Source of the DNA: Kiloniellales bacterium
GTDB taxonomy: Bacteria > Pseudomonadota > Alphaproteobacteria > Kiloniellales > JAKSDN01
Direction: 5' to 3'
Length of the DNA stretch: 5,571 nt
NCBI GenBank assembly: GCA_022360075.1
Contig: JAKSDN010000894.1
Location: forward strand, 1 to 5,571
The translations under genes and the position numbers were made by a program. Under the pieces are notes generated by a model. It was not told the origin of the DNA, did no database searches, and saw only the letters and a list, made by a program, of their open reading frames with translations. Below are positions 1 to 5,153 of the stretch, one piece after another. Within the stretch, counting starts at the first letter, position 1, and each line of letters begins with the position of its first letter.

Positions 1-745
1 CTTCGACCAACTGGCCCAGGTACATGACCGCAATCCGATCCGCGAGTTGCCGAATGACACGGAGGTCATGGGTGATAAAGAGGTAAGCGACGCCTGTTGC
101 CCTCTGCCGCTGTTTCAGCAGGGCGATGGTCTGGGCTTGGACCGATACATCTAGGGCCGAGAGCGGCTCATCGCAGACGATGAGCTGGGGATCCAGTACT
201 AAGGCGCGCGCGATAACCACGCGTTGTAACTGGCCCCCGGAGAGCTCATGGGGAAAGTGCTCCAGAAGCCGCTGCTCCAGGCCGAGTTCTGCTGCAAGCG
301 CAAAGGCCTTTTCTTGGCGGCCTTTCCTATCCAGGAGTCCGTGAATGTCGAGTGGCTCGGCAATCTGCTCTCCAACCTTGATCCGGGGATCGAGCGCGTC
401 CAGCGGATTCTGAAAGACGAGCTGGATCTTGCGGCAGAACGCGCGTTGCTGCGTCTTGTCGCCAAAGGACTTGGCAACGCCTTGGAAGCGGATTTCGCCG
501 GAGGTCTGCGGCAAGAGGCCGACAATCAGGCGCCCGATCGTGCTCTTGCCGCAGCCGCTTTCGCCGACAAGCGCAAGTGTCGTTGCCGGCTCAATGGTGA
601 AGGAGACGCCATCCACGGCTTGAATCACGCGTCGGCCGCCTAAGAGATATTGGCGTTGCGCAAAATGGCACTTGAGGTCGCTGACCTCGAGCAGAGGCCG
701 AGCATACAGAGGTTGCTCAGCGGGTACCGGACTCGACGACGTCAT
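1..745 (-). CDS. Peptide-type ABC transporter ATP-binding protein, DppF/OppF-like (3' end beyond window)
   Basis: This is one of two nucleotide-binding subunits that would drive an oligopeptide/dipeptide-type importer at the cytoplasmic face of the inner membrane. The 248 visible residues begin [10 protein letters not shown] and contain the ABC core in order: Walker A GESGCGKST (61-69), Q-loop FQNP (Gln112), signature LSGGQ (168-172), Walker B LIVCDE (188-193), D-loop SALD (196-199) and the switch His in ITHD (His226). All catalytic motifs are intact. The sequence runs off the left edge just after the H-loop region, so the C-terminal oligopeptide-transporter domain is not seen; family members have roughly 320-350 residues. 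The ATG (743-745) overlaps the TGA of the DppD-like gene as ATGA. With no clear Shine-Dalgarno sequence, translational coupling is likely. The paralogue assignment (F rather than D) rests on gene order, the canonical LSGGQ, and the DALDPR stretch where DppF has SLNPR. The transported substrate cannot be told from this subunit. Confidence 0.93.
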   Translation of the reverse strand, partial: MTSSSPVPAEQPLYARPLLEVSDLKCHFAQRQYLLGGRRVIQAVDGVSFTIEPATTLALVGESGCGKSTIGRLIVGLLPQTSGEIRFQGVAKSFGDKTQQRAFCRKIQLVFQNPLDALDPRIKVGEQIAEPLDIHGLLDRKGRQEKAFALAAELGLEQRLLEHFPHELSGGQLQRVVIARALVLDPQLIVCDEPLSALDVSVQAQTIALLKQRQRATGVAYLFITHDLRVIRQLADRIAVMYLGQLVE

Positions 746-1737
746 GGATAGGGAAGGGGTGAATGGCATGCGACGGCACTATCGATTCCACCTCGAGCCA
801 TCGCAGGCCGGGTGGCTGTGCAGTCCGGAACGGCCCGCCCGCACTTGCTTCTGTAGGAGCAGCCCGACAAAGCCGGCGAGCGCCTGTCGTTGGGCGTTGG
901 CGTTATCCCTAGATCGCTTACCTGCCCGTCCAGCTTCGGTGCGGCCGCCAGAAGGGCTGCTGAGTAGGGATGGCGAGGTTTGGTAAAGACCTGCTCGACG
1001 GCGCCGACCTCGACGAGCCGTCCGGCGTTCATCACACCGACACGGTCGCAGAGCTCCGCTACGACACCCAGGTCGTGACTGACAAGCAGCACCGTGAGGC
1101 CGGTGTCATCGATCAGCCGACGCAGGAGATCGAGGATCTGTGCTTGTATGGTTACGTCAAGCGCTGTGGTCGGCTCGTCGGCGAGCAGGAGCTGTGGTGT
1201 GCGGGCGATCGCCATGGCGATCATGACGCGCTGGCACATACCGCCCGATAGCTCGTGCGGATAGCTCTGCAGAACCCGATCGCTGTCCGTGATTCCCACA
1301 TTCCTGAGCAACTGCGCTGCGAGGGATGCCGAGTCGGCGTCCTTGCTATCTGGGCCATCTGGAAGGGCCGAACGCCGCTTGATCGATTCCGAGAGCTGCC
1401 AGCCGATCCGATAGATCGGATTCAGGAAGCTGGCCGGCTCCTGGAAGATCATTGCTAGCTGTCGGCTTCGCACCTTATCGAGCGCCGGCCGATCAAGCGA
1501 TAGCAGATCGTTCCCATCGAAGTGCGCGGTGCCGGTAATCGCTGCGCTGCTCGGTAAGAGACCCGAGATAGCTCGACAGAGCGTCGATTTTCCGGAGCCG
1601 CTTTCGCCGACAATTCCGAAGCACTCTCCAGTGATGAGCTCAAACGAAACCTCGTCGACAGCAGGAGGGGCAGCGGGCTCCCTGGTGAAGTCGACGCTTA
1701 GGCCTTTGATTTCCAGAAGTGCTTGTTTCGACAACAA
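742..1737 (-). CDS. Peptide-type ABC transporter ATP-binding protein, DppD/OppD-like
   Basis: A complete 331-residue ATPase subunit, a normal length for DppD/OppD. Motifs seen: Walker [10 protein letters not shown] (44-52), Q-loop FQEP (Gln99), signature LSGGM (163-167), Walker B LLLADEP (183-189), D-loop TALD (191-194) and H-loop VSHD (His221). Met instead of Gln in the signature is common in DppD/OppD. After the core comes the oligopeptide C-terminal domain with RHPYSAALL (255-263) and four cysteines (Cys293, Cys299, Cys306, Cys324), the pattern that binds an iron-sulfur cluster in characterised relatives; cluster binding here is inferred. The start is TTG at 1735-1737: an in-frame TAG lies about 40 bases upstream and no in-frame ATG or GTG was found between them. 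An AAGG stretch 7 bases before the TTG is a weak ribosome site. The gene follows the binding-protein gene by 86 bases and overlaps the DppF-like gene by 4 bases, consistent with one operon. The exact start is the main uncertainty. Confidence 0.93.
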   Translation of the reverse strand: MLSKQALLEIKGLSVDFTREPAAPPAVDEVSFELITGECFGIVGESGSGKSTLCRAISGLLPSSAAITGTAHFDGNDLLSLDRPALDKVRSRQLAMIFQEPASFLNPIYRIGWQLSESIKRRSALPDGPDSKDADSASLAAQLLRNVGITDSDRVLQSYPHELSGGMCQRVMIAMAIARTPQLLLADEPTTALDVTIQAQILDLLRRLIDDTGLTVLLVSHDLGVVAELCDRVGVMNAGRLVEVGAVEQVFTKPRHPYSAALLAAAPKLDGQVSDLGITPTPNDRRSPALSGCSYRSKCGRAVPDCTATRPAMARGGIDSAVACHSPLPYP

Positions 1738-1769
1738 AGCAATGCCTTGGTTTCGCAGCAGGAGGAGGG

Positions 1770-1815
1770 ACAGAGGCGCCTAGGGCGAGGGCTCGTCCAC
1801 ACAGGGCGCCTCTGT
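1770..1815 (-). promoter_or_regulatory. Intergenic stem-loop after the binding-protein gene
   Basis: Bases 1770-1780 (ACAGAGGCGCC) and 1805-1815 (GGCGCCTCTGT) are a perfect 11-bp inverted repeat with a 24-base loop. Inside the loop, 1783-1788 and 1793-1798 can pair again with one mismatch on the minus-strand transcript. The stem begins 8 bases after the TAA of the binding-protein gene and ends before the ATPase start region. No T-run follows in the minus direction, so it is not a standard intrinsic terminator. In many ABC importer operons a stem-loop here protects the upstream mRNA or causes partial termination, giving more binding protein than ATPase. That role is inferred. Confidence 0.6.
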
Positions 1816-1823
1816 TATTCAGA

Positions 1824-3404
1824 TTACTCCGTCTCTGAACTGATCTCGATGTCGCCGGGACGGAAGCTAATGAACAGGACCGGACGTGCTTCCCAGCGGA
1901 CCTTGTCCTGCCTGCCGTAGAATGCCGGCAGATAGTGGAGCACACCGCTCGGCGGATCCTCGTAGCGAACGATCTCAAGCATCCGCCGAAACAGCTTTCG
2001 ACGCTCCTGCAGGTCGATGCTGCTCTCCAGGCGGCGGCCCAGATCATTGAACTCGTCGTTCGAGAAACGGCCCCAGGTGCTTTGGAGAATACCCTGCTCG
2101 CCCCAAAGCCGCCACAAGTGGCCGAGCGGATCAGGGTGGTACATCGTGCTCGAAAGGTTGTAGATCTGACGTGTTTCTTCGTTTTGCACGTCGTCCCAGC
2201 TTCCAACCACTTCAACTTTGACATTTATGCCGACATCCCGCCACATCTGCTGCATGACTTCTGCGGTCGCAACCTCGAAAGGATAGTAGTCCTCAACCAT
2301 GCGATAGCGGATTTCCTCGCCGCGGTAACTGGAGCGTTTGAGGGCCTCTCGCGCTTTGTCCGGATTGAACTCCGGCTTGTCCCAATCCTCGATGAACATA
2401 TCGTTGAAGAAGGGGAATTGCTCACCGGGAGGCACCGCGGTGCGGCCCCCGAAAAGCGATTCGACGATCAGCTCCCGGTCAATCGCGTAGTTAAGGGCAA
2501 GGCGAAGGTCGGGGTCCGCCAATACACCGTTGCCTTCGTCGTAGACGACGATACGAATGTTGTTGATGGGCCCTCCGGTCACCGAAACGCCGTCTGTGCT
2601 GTCCAGGCGGCCGAGTTGGTCGGCTGGCACATCAGTGATGATGTGGAATTCTCCACTCAGCAGTCCCGCGATGCGGGTCGTGGCTTCAGGAATGAGCTTG
2701 AAGGTGACCGACTCGAGCGGTGGCTGGCCCCGCCAATGGTCGTCGAAGGCGGTCAGGCGGATGTGCTCTCCATGCTTTATCTCGTCGATCTTGTAGGGTC
2801 CGCTGCCGATTGCCGATCGTGCCCAGGTATCAAAGTCCGACGCGCTTTGGTACGCCTCCTTGCTGATGATCTGGCTCATCAGGCCGGCGAAGCGATGCTC
2901 CAGTATCGGGTCGGGGACCTTGCTCTTAATGCGGACCTTGTACGGGTCGATCACCTCGACGGATTCGATCCCGCCGAACAAGGCCTGTGCTCTACCGTAG
3001 CCCGGGCTCTCGGGGTCAAACATCCGCTCCTTGCCGAAGGTGAAGGCGACGTCTTCGGCATCGAACAAATCGCCGTTATGAAAGCGAATGTTTTGCCTTA
3101 GGGTGAACTCAAGGGTCTTGTCGTCGATTCGCGACCATTGCTCGGCCAGCCCTGGTCGAAGCTCATAGGTGTCAAGGTCGTGCTCCAGCAGCGTATCGAA
3201 TACGCTGTAATAGATGCGCGCCGCGGCATTGGACCACTGGGCGATGGGCTCCAAGTTCGTCGGCAGCGCCTGCACGGCGACGACGAGTGCCTCGCCCTCG
3301 CTTGCTGTCTGGGCAGAGAGGGGTGATAGGCCAGCAGCTATCAATCCGACTGCGGTTGTAGCTGCCGAAACAGCTCTCAAAAAAGTCCGTCTGCGGTACG
3401 GCAT
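1824..3404 (-). CDS. Periplasmic solute-binding protein, SBP_bac_5 (DppA/OppA) family
   Basis: A complete 526-residue extracytoplasmic binding protein that would capture the ligand and deliver it to the importer. The N-terminus RRRTFLRAVSAATTA followed by a hydrophobic stretch resembles a twin-arginine (Tat) signal peptide, with likely cleavage after LSA (Ala31). There is no lipobox cysteine, so the protein should be soluble in the periplasm. Family hallmarks are the RPGLAEQW segment (83-90), the LRQNIRFHNGDLFDAEDVAFT stretch (about 102-122), GSGPYKIDEI (200-209), DPDLRLALNYAIDRELI (298-313) and QQMWRDVGINV (385-395). The length is normal. The ATG at 3402-3404 has a strong AAAGGAG site 7 bases upstream. 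The gene lies 85 bases after the DeoR-type regulator and 86 before the DppD-like ATPase, same strand. Members bind peptides, nickel, glutathione, opines or sugars, so the ligand cannot be assigned. No permease gene follows directly, which is unusual for this transporter class. Confidence 0.95.
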   Translation of the reverse strand: MPYRRRTFLRAVSAATTAVGLIAAGLSPLSAQTASEGEALVVAVQALPTNLEPIAQWSNAAARIYYSVFDTLLEHDLDTYELRPGLAEQWSRIDDKTLEFTLRQNIRFHNGDLFDAEDVAFTFGKERMFDPESPGYGRAQALFGGIESVEVIDPYKVRIKSKVPDPILEHRFAGLMSQIISKEAYQSASDFDTWARSAIGSGPYKIDEIKHGEHIRLTAFDDHWRGQPPLESVTFKLIPEATTRIAGLLSGEFHIITDVPADQLGRLDSTDGVSVTGGPINNIRIVVYDEGNGVLADPDLRLALNYAIDRELIVESLFGGRTAVPPGEQFPFFNDMFIEDWDKPEFNPDKAREALKRSSYRGEEIRYRMVEDYYPFEVATAEVMQQMWRDVGINVKVEVVGSWDDVQNEETRQIYNLSSTMYHPDPLGHLWRLWGEQGILQSTWGRFSNDEFNDLGRRLESSIDLQERRKLFRRMLEIVRYEDPPSGVLHYLPAFYGRQDKVRWEARPVLFISFRPGDIEISSETE

Positions 3405-3410
3405 TGACCG

Positions 3411-3418
3411 TCTCCTTT
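3411..3418 (-). promoter_or_regulatory. Ribosome binding site of the solute-binding protein gene
   Basis: On the minus strand the sequence AAAGGAGA lies 6-7 bases before the ATG at 3402-3404. It is the strongest Shine-Dalgarno sequence of the left module and fixes the start codon. Its strength fits the high expression expected of a binding protein. Confidence 0.8.
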
Positions 3419-3450
3419 GGGCTCTCTTTAGGTTGAACAGTGTGCTCTTG

Positions 3451-3475
3451 AGCCCCGCCGCACGGCTCTGGGGCT
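3451..3475 (-). promoter_or_regulatory. Stem-loop between regulator and binding-protein genes
   Basis: AGCCCC (3451-3456) pairs with GGGGCT (3470-3475), and the inner GCC/GGC (3457-3459 and 3464-3466) can extend the stem after a 3-base bulge. It lies 15 bases after the regulator's stop and about 47 bases before the binding-protein start. No T-run follows on either strand, so a Rho-independent terminator is unlikely. It may be an mRNA processing or stability element, or fortuitous in GC-rich DNA. Confidence 0.35.
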
Positions 3476-3489
3476 GAAACGCCAGCGGG

Positions 3490-4278
3490 TCATCGGTCGC
3501 TCTTGGCCAGCGCTTCTTGTGCGACGATCAGATCGACGGCGGCATCTTCGAGACCGGCTATCAAGGCGCCGCCGGGCCGCTCGTCGGTGACCAGCGTGCC
3601 GAGCTCTTCGAAAGGCGCGGTCAGGAAGTGGGCTTCCACATCGAACCCGCTCGAGTCACAGATCCAGATGCACCGCCTAGCACGACCGATCAGCCGCCGT
3701 TTCAGACGGCTCAGAAACTCGATAGTGTCCACAGCGCCGTGATCGGGATGGAGGCCATGGGCGCCGATAATCGCGAGGTCGAACAGGCGACCTGCGATGC
3801 TATCGAAGACGCCGTCACCCTGCAGAATGCGGTGGGCCGGATGGTAGCGGCCCCCGGTCAGATGGATCTCGTGGTCGGCTGCGCCGACCAGCGCATCGGC
3901 GACAGCCGGCATATGGGTCATCACCTTGAGCCGCGGACCATCGGCGAGTTGGTGGGCGATGGGGATCAAGCTGGCGCCGCCGCTGAGATAGAGCCACTGA
4001 TCCTGCTCCACGAGCGGCGCGACGACCTTGGCTATCGCCTCTACCCCAGCGCGGTTCTGCTGCATGCGGACGTGAAGCGGCGGAAGCTCTCGACCGAGGG
4101 GGATCGCGCCACCGTAGACTCGCTTTAGACGGCCCTCGCTCTCCAGCCTTTGAAGGTCGCGGCGGATTGTCTCCGTCGATACACCCAGCTCGTCGGCAAC
4201 CGACGCGGCCTTCACGCCGCGTTCTTGAAGCAACCGCTCGAGGATCCGCTGGTGTCGAGTCTCGGTGAGCGTTCCCAA
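3490..4278 (-). CDS. DeoR/GlpR-family transcriptional regulator
   Basis: A DNA-binding regulator, usually a repressor released by a phosphorylated sugar or related metabolite. From the TTG at 4276-4278 it has 262 residues, close to the family's usual 250-260. Residues 5-59 form the DeoR winged helix-turn-helix, with the recognition helix STETIRRDLQRLE (34-46) and wing GRLKRVYGGAI (49-59). The DeoRC sensor domain follows: YLSGGAS (97-103), LTGGRY (140-145), IIGAHGL (170-176), CDSSGF (207-212) and LVTDE (229-233). Two usual sensor motifs are altered: family SGTT reads SGGA, and the Lys of DSSKF is Gly. The TTG start is preferred because GGGAGG lies 9 bases upstream, the family N-terminus begins near TETRHQRIL, and the likely promoter lies between this TTG and the alternative ATG at 4383, which would add 35 arginine-rich residues. 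A GTG at 4282-4284 is too close to the ribosome site. Its targets are probably its own gene, the downstream transporter genes and perhaps the divergent genes; this is inferred. Confidence 0.92.
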   Translation of the reverse strand: MGTLTETRHQRILERLLQERGVKAASVADELGVSTETIRRDLQRLESEGRLKRVYGGAIPLGRELPPLHVRMQQNRAGVEAIAKVVAPLVEQDQWLYLSGGASLIPIAHQLADGPRLKVMTHMPAVADALVGAADHEIHLTGGRYHPAHRILQGDGVFDSIAGRLFDLAIIGAHGLHPDHGAVDTIEFLSRLKRRLIGRARRCIWICDSSGFDVEAHFLTAPFEELGTLVTDERPGGALIAGLEDAAVDLIVAQEALAKSDR

Positions 4279-4287
4279 AAGCACAGG

Positions 4288-4293
4288 CCTCCC
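4288..4293 (-). promoter_or_regulatory. Ribosome binding site deciding the regulator's TTG start
   Basis: On the minus strand this reads GGGAGG, 9 bases before TTG (4276-4278) but only 3 bases before GTG (4282-4284). The spacing favours TTG and disfavours both the GTG and the ATG at 4383. Confidence 0.6.
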
Positions 4294-4354
4294 TATTCGG
4301 TGGCGCACTTGGCGGCGCCTTGCTCGCCAACCGGCAAGTTGACGATAGGCACCA

Positions 4355-4383
4355 AATGTTGCAGAAATATGGGGGTTTGTCAA
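4355..4383 (-). promoter_or_regulatory. Predicted sigma-70-type promoter of the DeoR-family gene
   Basis: Reading the minus strand, a perfect -35 box TTGACA (4383-4378) is followed by a 17-base spacer and a weak -10 box AACATT (4360-4355, three of six consensus bases). Transcription would begin near 4347, leaving about 70 bases of leader before the TTG at 4278. The transcript would exclude the ATG at 4383, whose bases overlap the -35 box. The -35 match is strong, but the -10 match is not. Confidence 0.5.
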
Positions 4384-4390
4384 AGTTTGT
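4375..4390. repeat. Tandem GTTTGT direct repeats, candidate repressor operator
   Basis: GTTTGT occurs at 4375-4380 and again at 4385-4390, exactly 10 bases apart, which is about one helical turn. The repeats overlap the predicted -35 box of the regulator gene. DeoR-family proteins often bind short tandem repeats over their own promoters, so this is a plausible autoregulatory operator. A looser pair of GTTT cores (4539-4542 and 4548-4551) lies on the other side of the spacer. Binding is inferred. Confidence 0.4.
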
Positions 4391-4419
4391 GGGAATCATG
4401 AAGCTCGCCCTGATGAGAC

Positions 4420-4432
4420 GAGATTCAATCTC
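4420..4432. repeat. 13-bp palindrome
   Basis: GAGATT and AATCTC flank a single central base, giving a perfect 6-bp inverted repeat in the AT-rich spacer. It has the size of a dimer-binding operator half-site pair. No regulator can be assigned to it from the sequence. Confidence 0.35.
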
Positions 4433-4439
4433 TGATCCA

Positions 4440-4481
4440 TTCAATTTCATTAAGTATCGGATATTAATGATTATTATTGAA
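4440..4481. repeat. Nested AT-rich dyad, candidate operator
   Basis: Three concentric inverted pairs share a centre near 4459: TTCAAT (4440-4445) with ATTGAA (4476-4481), CATTAA (4448-4453) with TTAATG (4464-4469), and TATC (4455-4458) with GATA (4460-4463). The right half has a longer gap between the middle and outer arms, so the symmetry is imperfect. The location in a divergent spacer suggests an operator or a bendable regulatory site. AT-rich DNA also makes chance dyads more likely. Confidence 0.4.
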
Positions 4482-4612
4482 ATAGCCATTCAGTCGAAGG
4501 CCTTCCATAACAAAATGAGAACAACCGAATGGTTGGAGGTTTTTGGGGTTTGGTCTCTTACAACAAGGACTGCTTGCGGGTGAGATGCTTGACGGCTCGG
4601 ATGACGCGACAG

Positions 4613-4617
4613 AGGAG
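4613..4617 (+). promoter_or_regulatory. Ribosome binding site of the aminotransferase remnant
   Basis: AGGAG lies 6 bases before the ATG at 4624-4626. It supports this start over the in-frame upstream TTG near 4543, which lacks both a good site and family similarity. Confidence 0.65.
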
Positions 4618-4623
4618 AAGTTG

Positions 4624-5153
4624 ATGGTATCGTTGGCACGAAGGATGGCGTCGGTTCAGCCCTCGGCGACCAAGGCGATGACGGCAAAGGCGCGGGCGCT
4701 TCGTGAGGCGGGCCAGGACATCGTCGCCCTCAGCCAGGGCGAACCGGATTTCGACACACCGGCGAACGTTTGCGACGCGGGGATCGCCGCGATCCGCGAG
4801 GGCCACACCTGATCCGTTTCGTGGAGACCTTCCGGCAGAGGCGGGATCTGGTCTGCGGGCGCCTGAAGCAGGTTCCCGGCCTGCGGTGCCGCCTGCCGGA
4901 GGGGGCTTTCTACGCCTTCGTGTCCTGCCGCGACCTGATCGGCACGCAGCACCCCGACGGTTCCGTCATTCGCTCCGATACCGATTTCGCCATGTACCTT
5001 CTGGAGCAGTTCGGGGTGGCCGTGGTGCCGGGATCGAGTTTCCTGGCCGACGGCTACTTCCGTGTGTCCTACGCCGATTCGACGGAAGCGCTGGAGAAGG
5101 CCTGCAATCGCATCCAGGCCGCCTGCGAAGCCCTTGTGCGGGAGGTTGCGTGA
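4624..5153 (+). pseudogene. Internally deleted class I PLP-dependent aminotransferase, probably former phosphonoalanine transaminase
   Basis: The N-terminal 62 residues (start MVSLARRMASVQPSATKAM, with LSQGEPDFDTP) match the beginning of aspartate-aminotransferase-like enzymes and stop at TGA 4810-4812. From about 4809, in another frame, 114 residues match the C-terminal small domain: RFVETFRQRRDLV, PEGAFY, FGVAVVPGSSF, and FRVSYA, whose Arg corresponds to the carboxylate-binding Arg. Against a usual length near 400, about 224 residues are missing. The lost part includes the cofactor contacts and the Lys that forms the Schiff base with PLP, so no active enzyme can be made. The cause is most simply a deletion that is not a multiple of three. 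The remnant ends in TGATG, sharing one base with the phosphonopyruvate hydrolase start. In the known Pal pathway the partner enzyme transaminates phosphonoalanine to phosphonopyruvate, so that former substrate is inferred from context. An assembly join could mimic this deletion. Confidence 0.88.
5140..5145 (+). promoter_or_regulatory. Ribosome binding site of the phosphonopyruvate hydrolase gene
   Basis: GGGAGG lies 7 bases before ATG 5153-5155, inside the end of the aminotransferase remnant. This good site could allow independent initiation even though translation of the upstream gene now stops about 340 bases earlier. Confidence 0.6.

Larger units (their letters stand above)
4384..4623. other. 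AT-rich divergent spacer
   Basis: This is the upstream part of the divergent region between the regulator start and the aminotransferase remnant. No gene is recognised in it. Composition dips sharply: bases 4441-4500 contain only 17 G/C of 60 by hand count, against 33 of 60 at 2341-2400 and 46 of 60 at 5401-5460. It contains one repeat of the GTTTGT pair, a 13-bp palindrome and a long nested dyad, listed separately. No convincing plus-strand -35/-10 pair was found: TTGAAA at 4477-4482 has no usable -10 partner. Confidence 0.6.

Noticed and set aside
248..643. A 131-residue plus-strand open frame opposite the DppF-like ATPase
   Set aside because: The minus strand here encodes an uninterrupted ATPase with all ABC motifs, and the plus-strand translation resembles nothing I recognise.
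1935..3101. A 388-residue open frame on the plus strand, antisense to the binding-protein gene
   Set aside because: It lies wholly within a gene with clear family motifs, a signal peptide and a strong ribosome site. Its translation shows no recognisable domain, and long antisense frames are expected in GC-rich coding DNA.
3451..3475. Rho-independent terminator between regulator and binding protein
   Set aside because: Neither strand has a T-run after the stem, so only a generic stem-loop is claimed.
4279..4383. N-terminal extension of 35 residues on the DeoR-family regulator, from the ATG at 4383
   Set aside because: The extension is arginine-rich and unlike the family, the ATG overlaps the predicted -35 box, and a well-placed ribosome site serves the TTG at 4278.
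4409..4440. CTGATGAG followed by a short stem, suggestive of a hammerhead ribozyme core
   Set aside because: The required GAAA after stem II is absent and no matching cleavage-site arm is present. Only half of the conserved core fits.
4477..4505. TTGAAA as a plus-strand -35 box for the aminotransferase-palA genes
   Set aside because: At 17 bases spacing the sequence reads GCCTTC, which does not resemble a -10 box, and nothing acceptable lies at 16 or 18 bases.
4398..4583. A possible small plus-strand protein of 61 residues in the AT-rich spacer, starting MKLALMRR
   Set aside because: There is no good ribosome site, no recognisable similarity, and the composition differs from both neighbouring modules. 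It overlaps the dyad and is better read as spacer.
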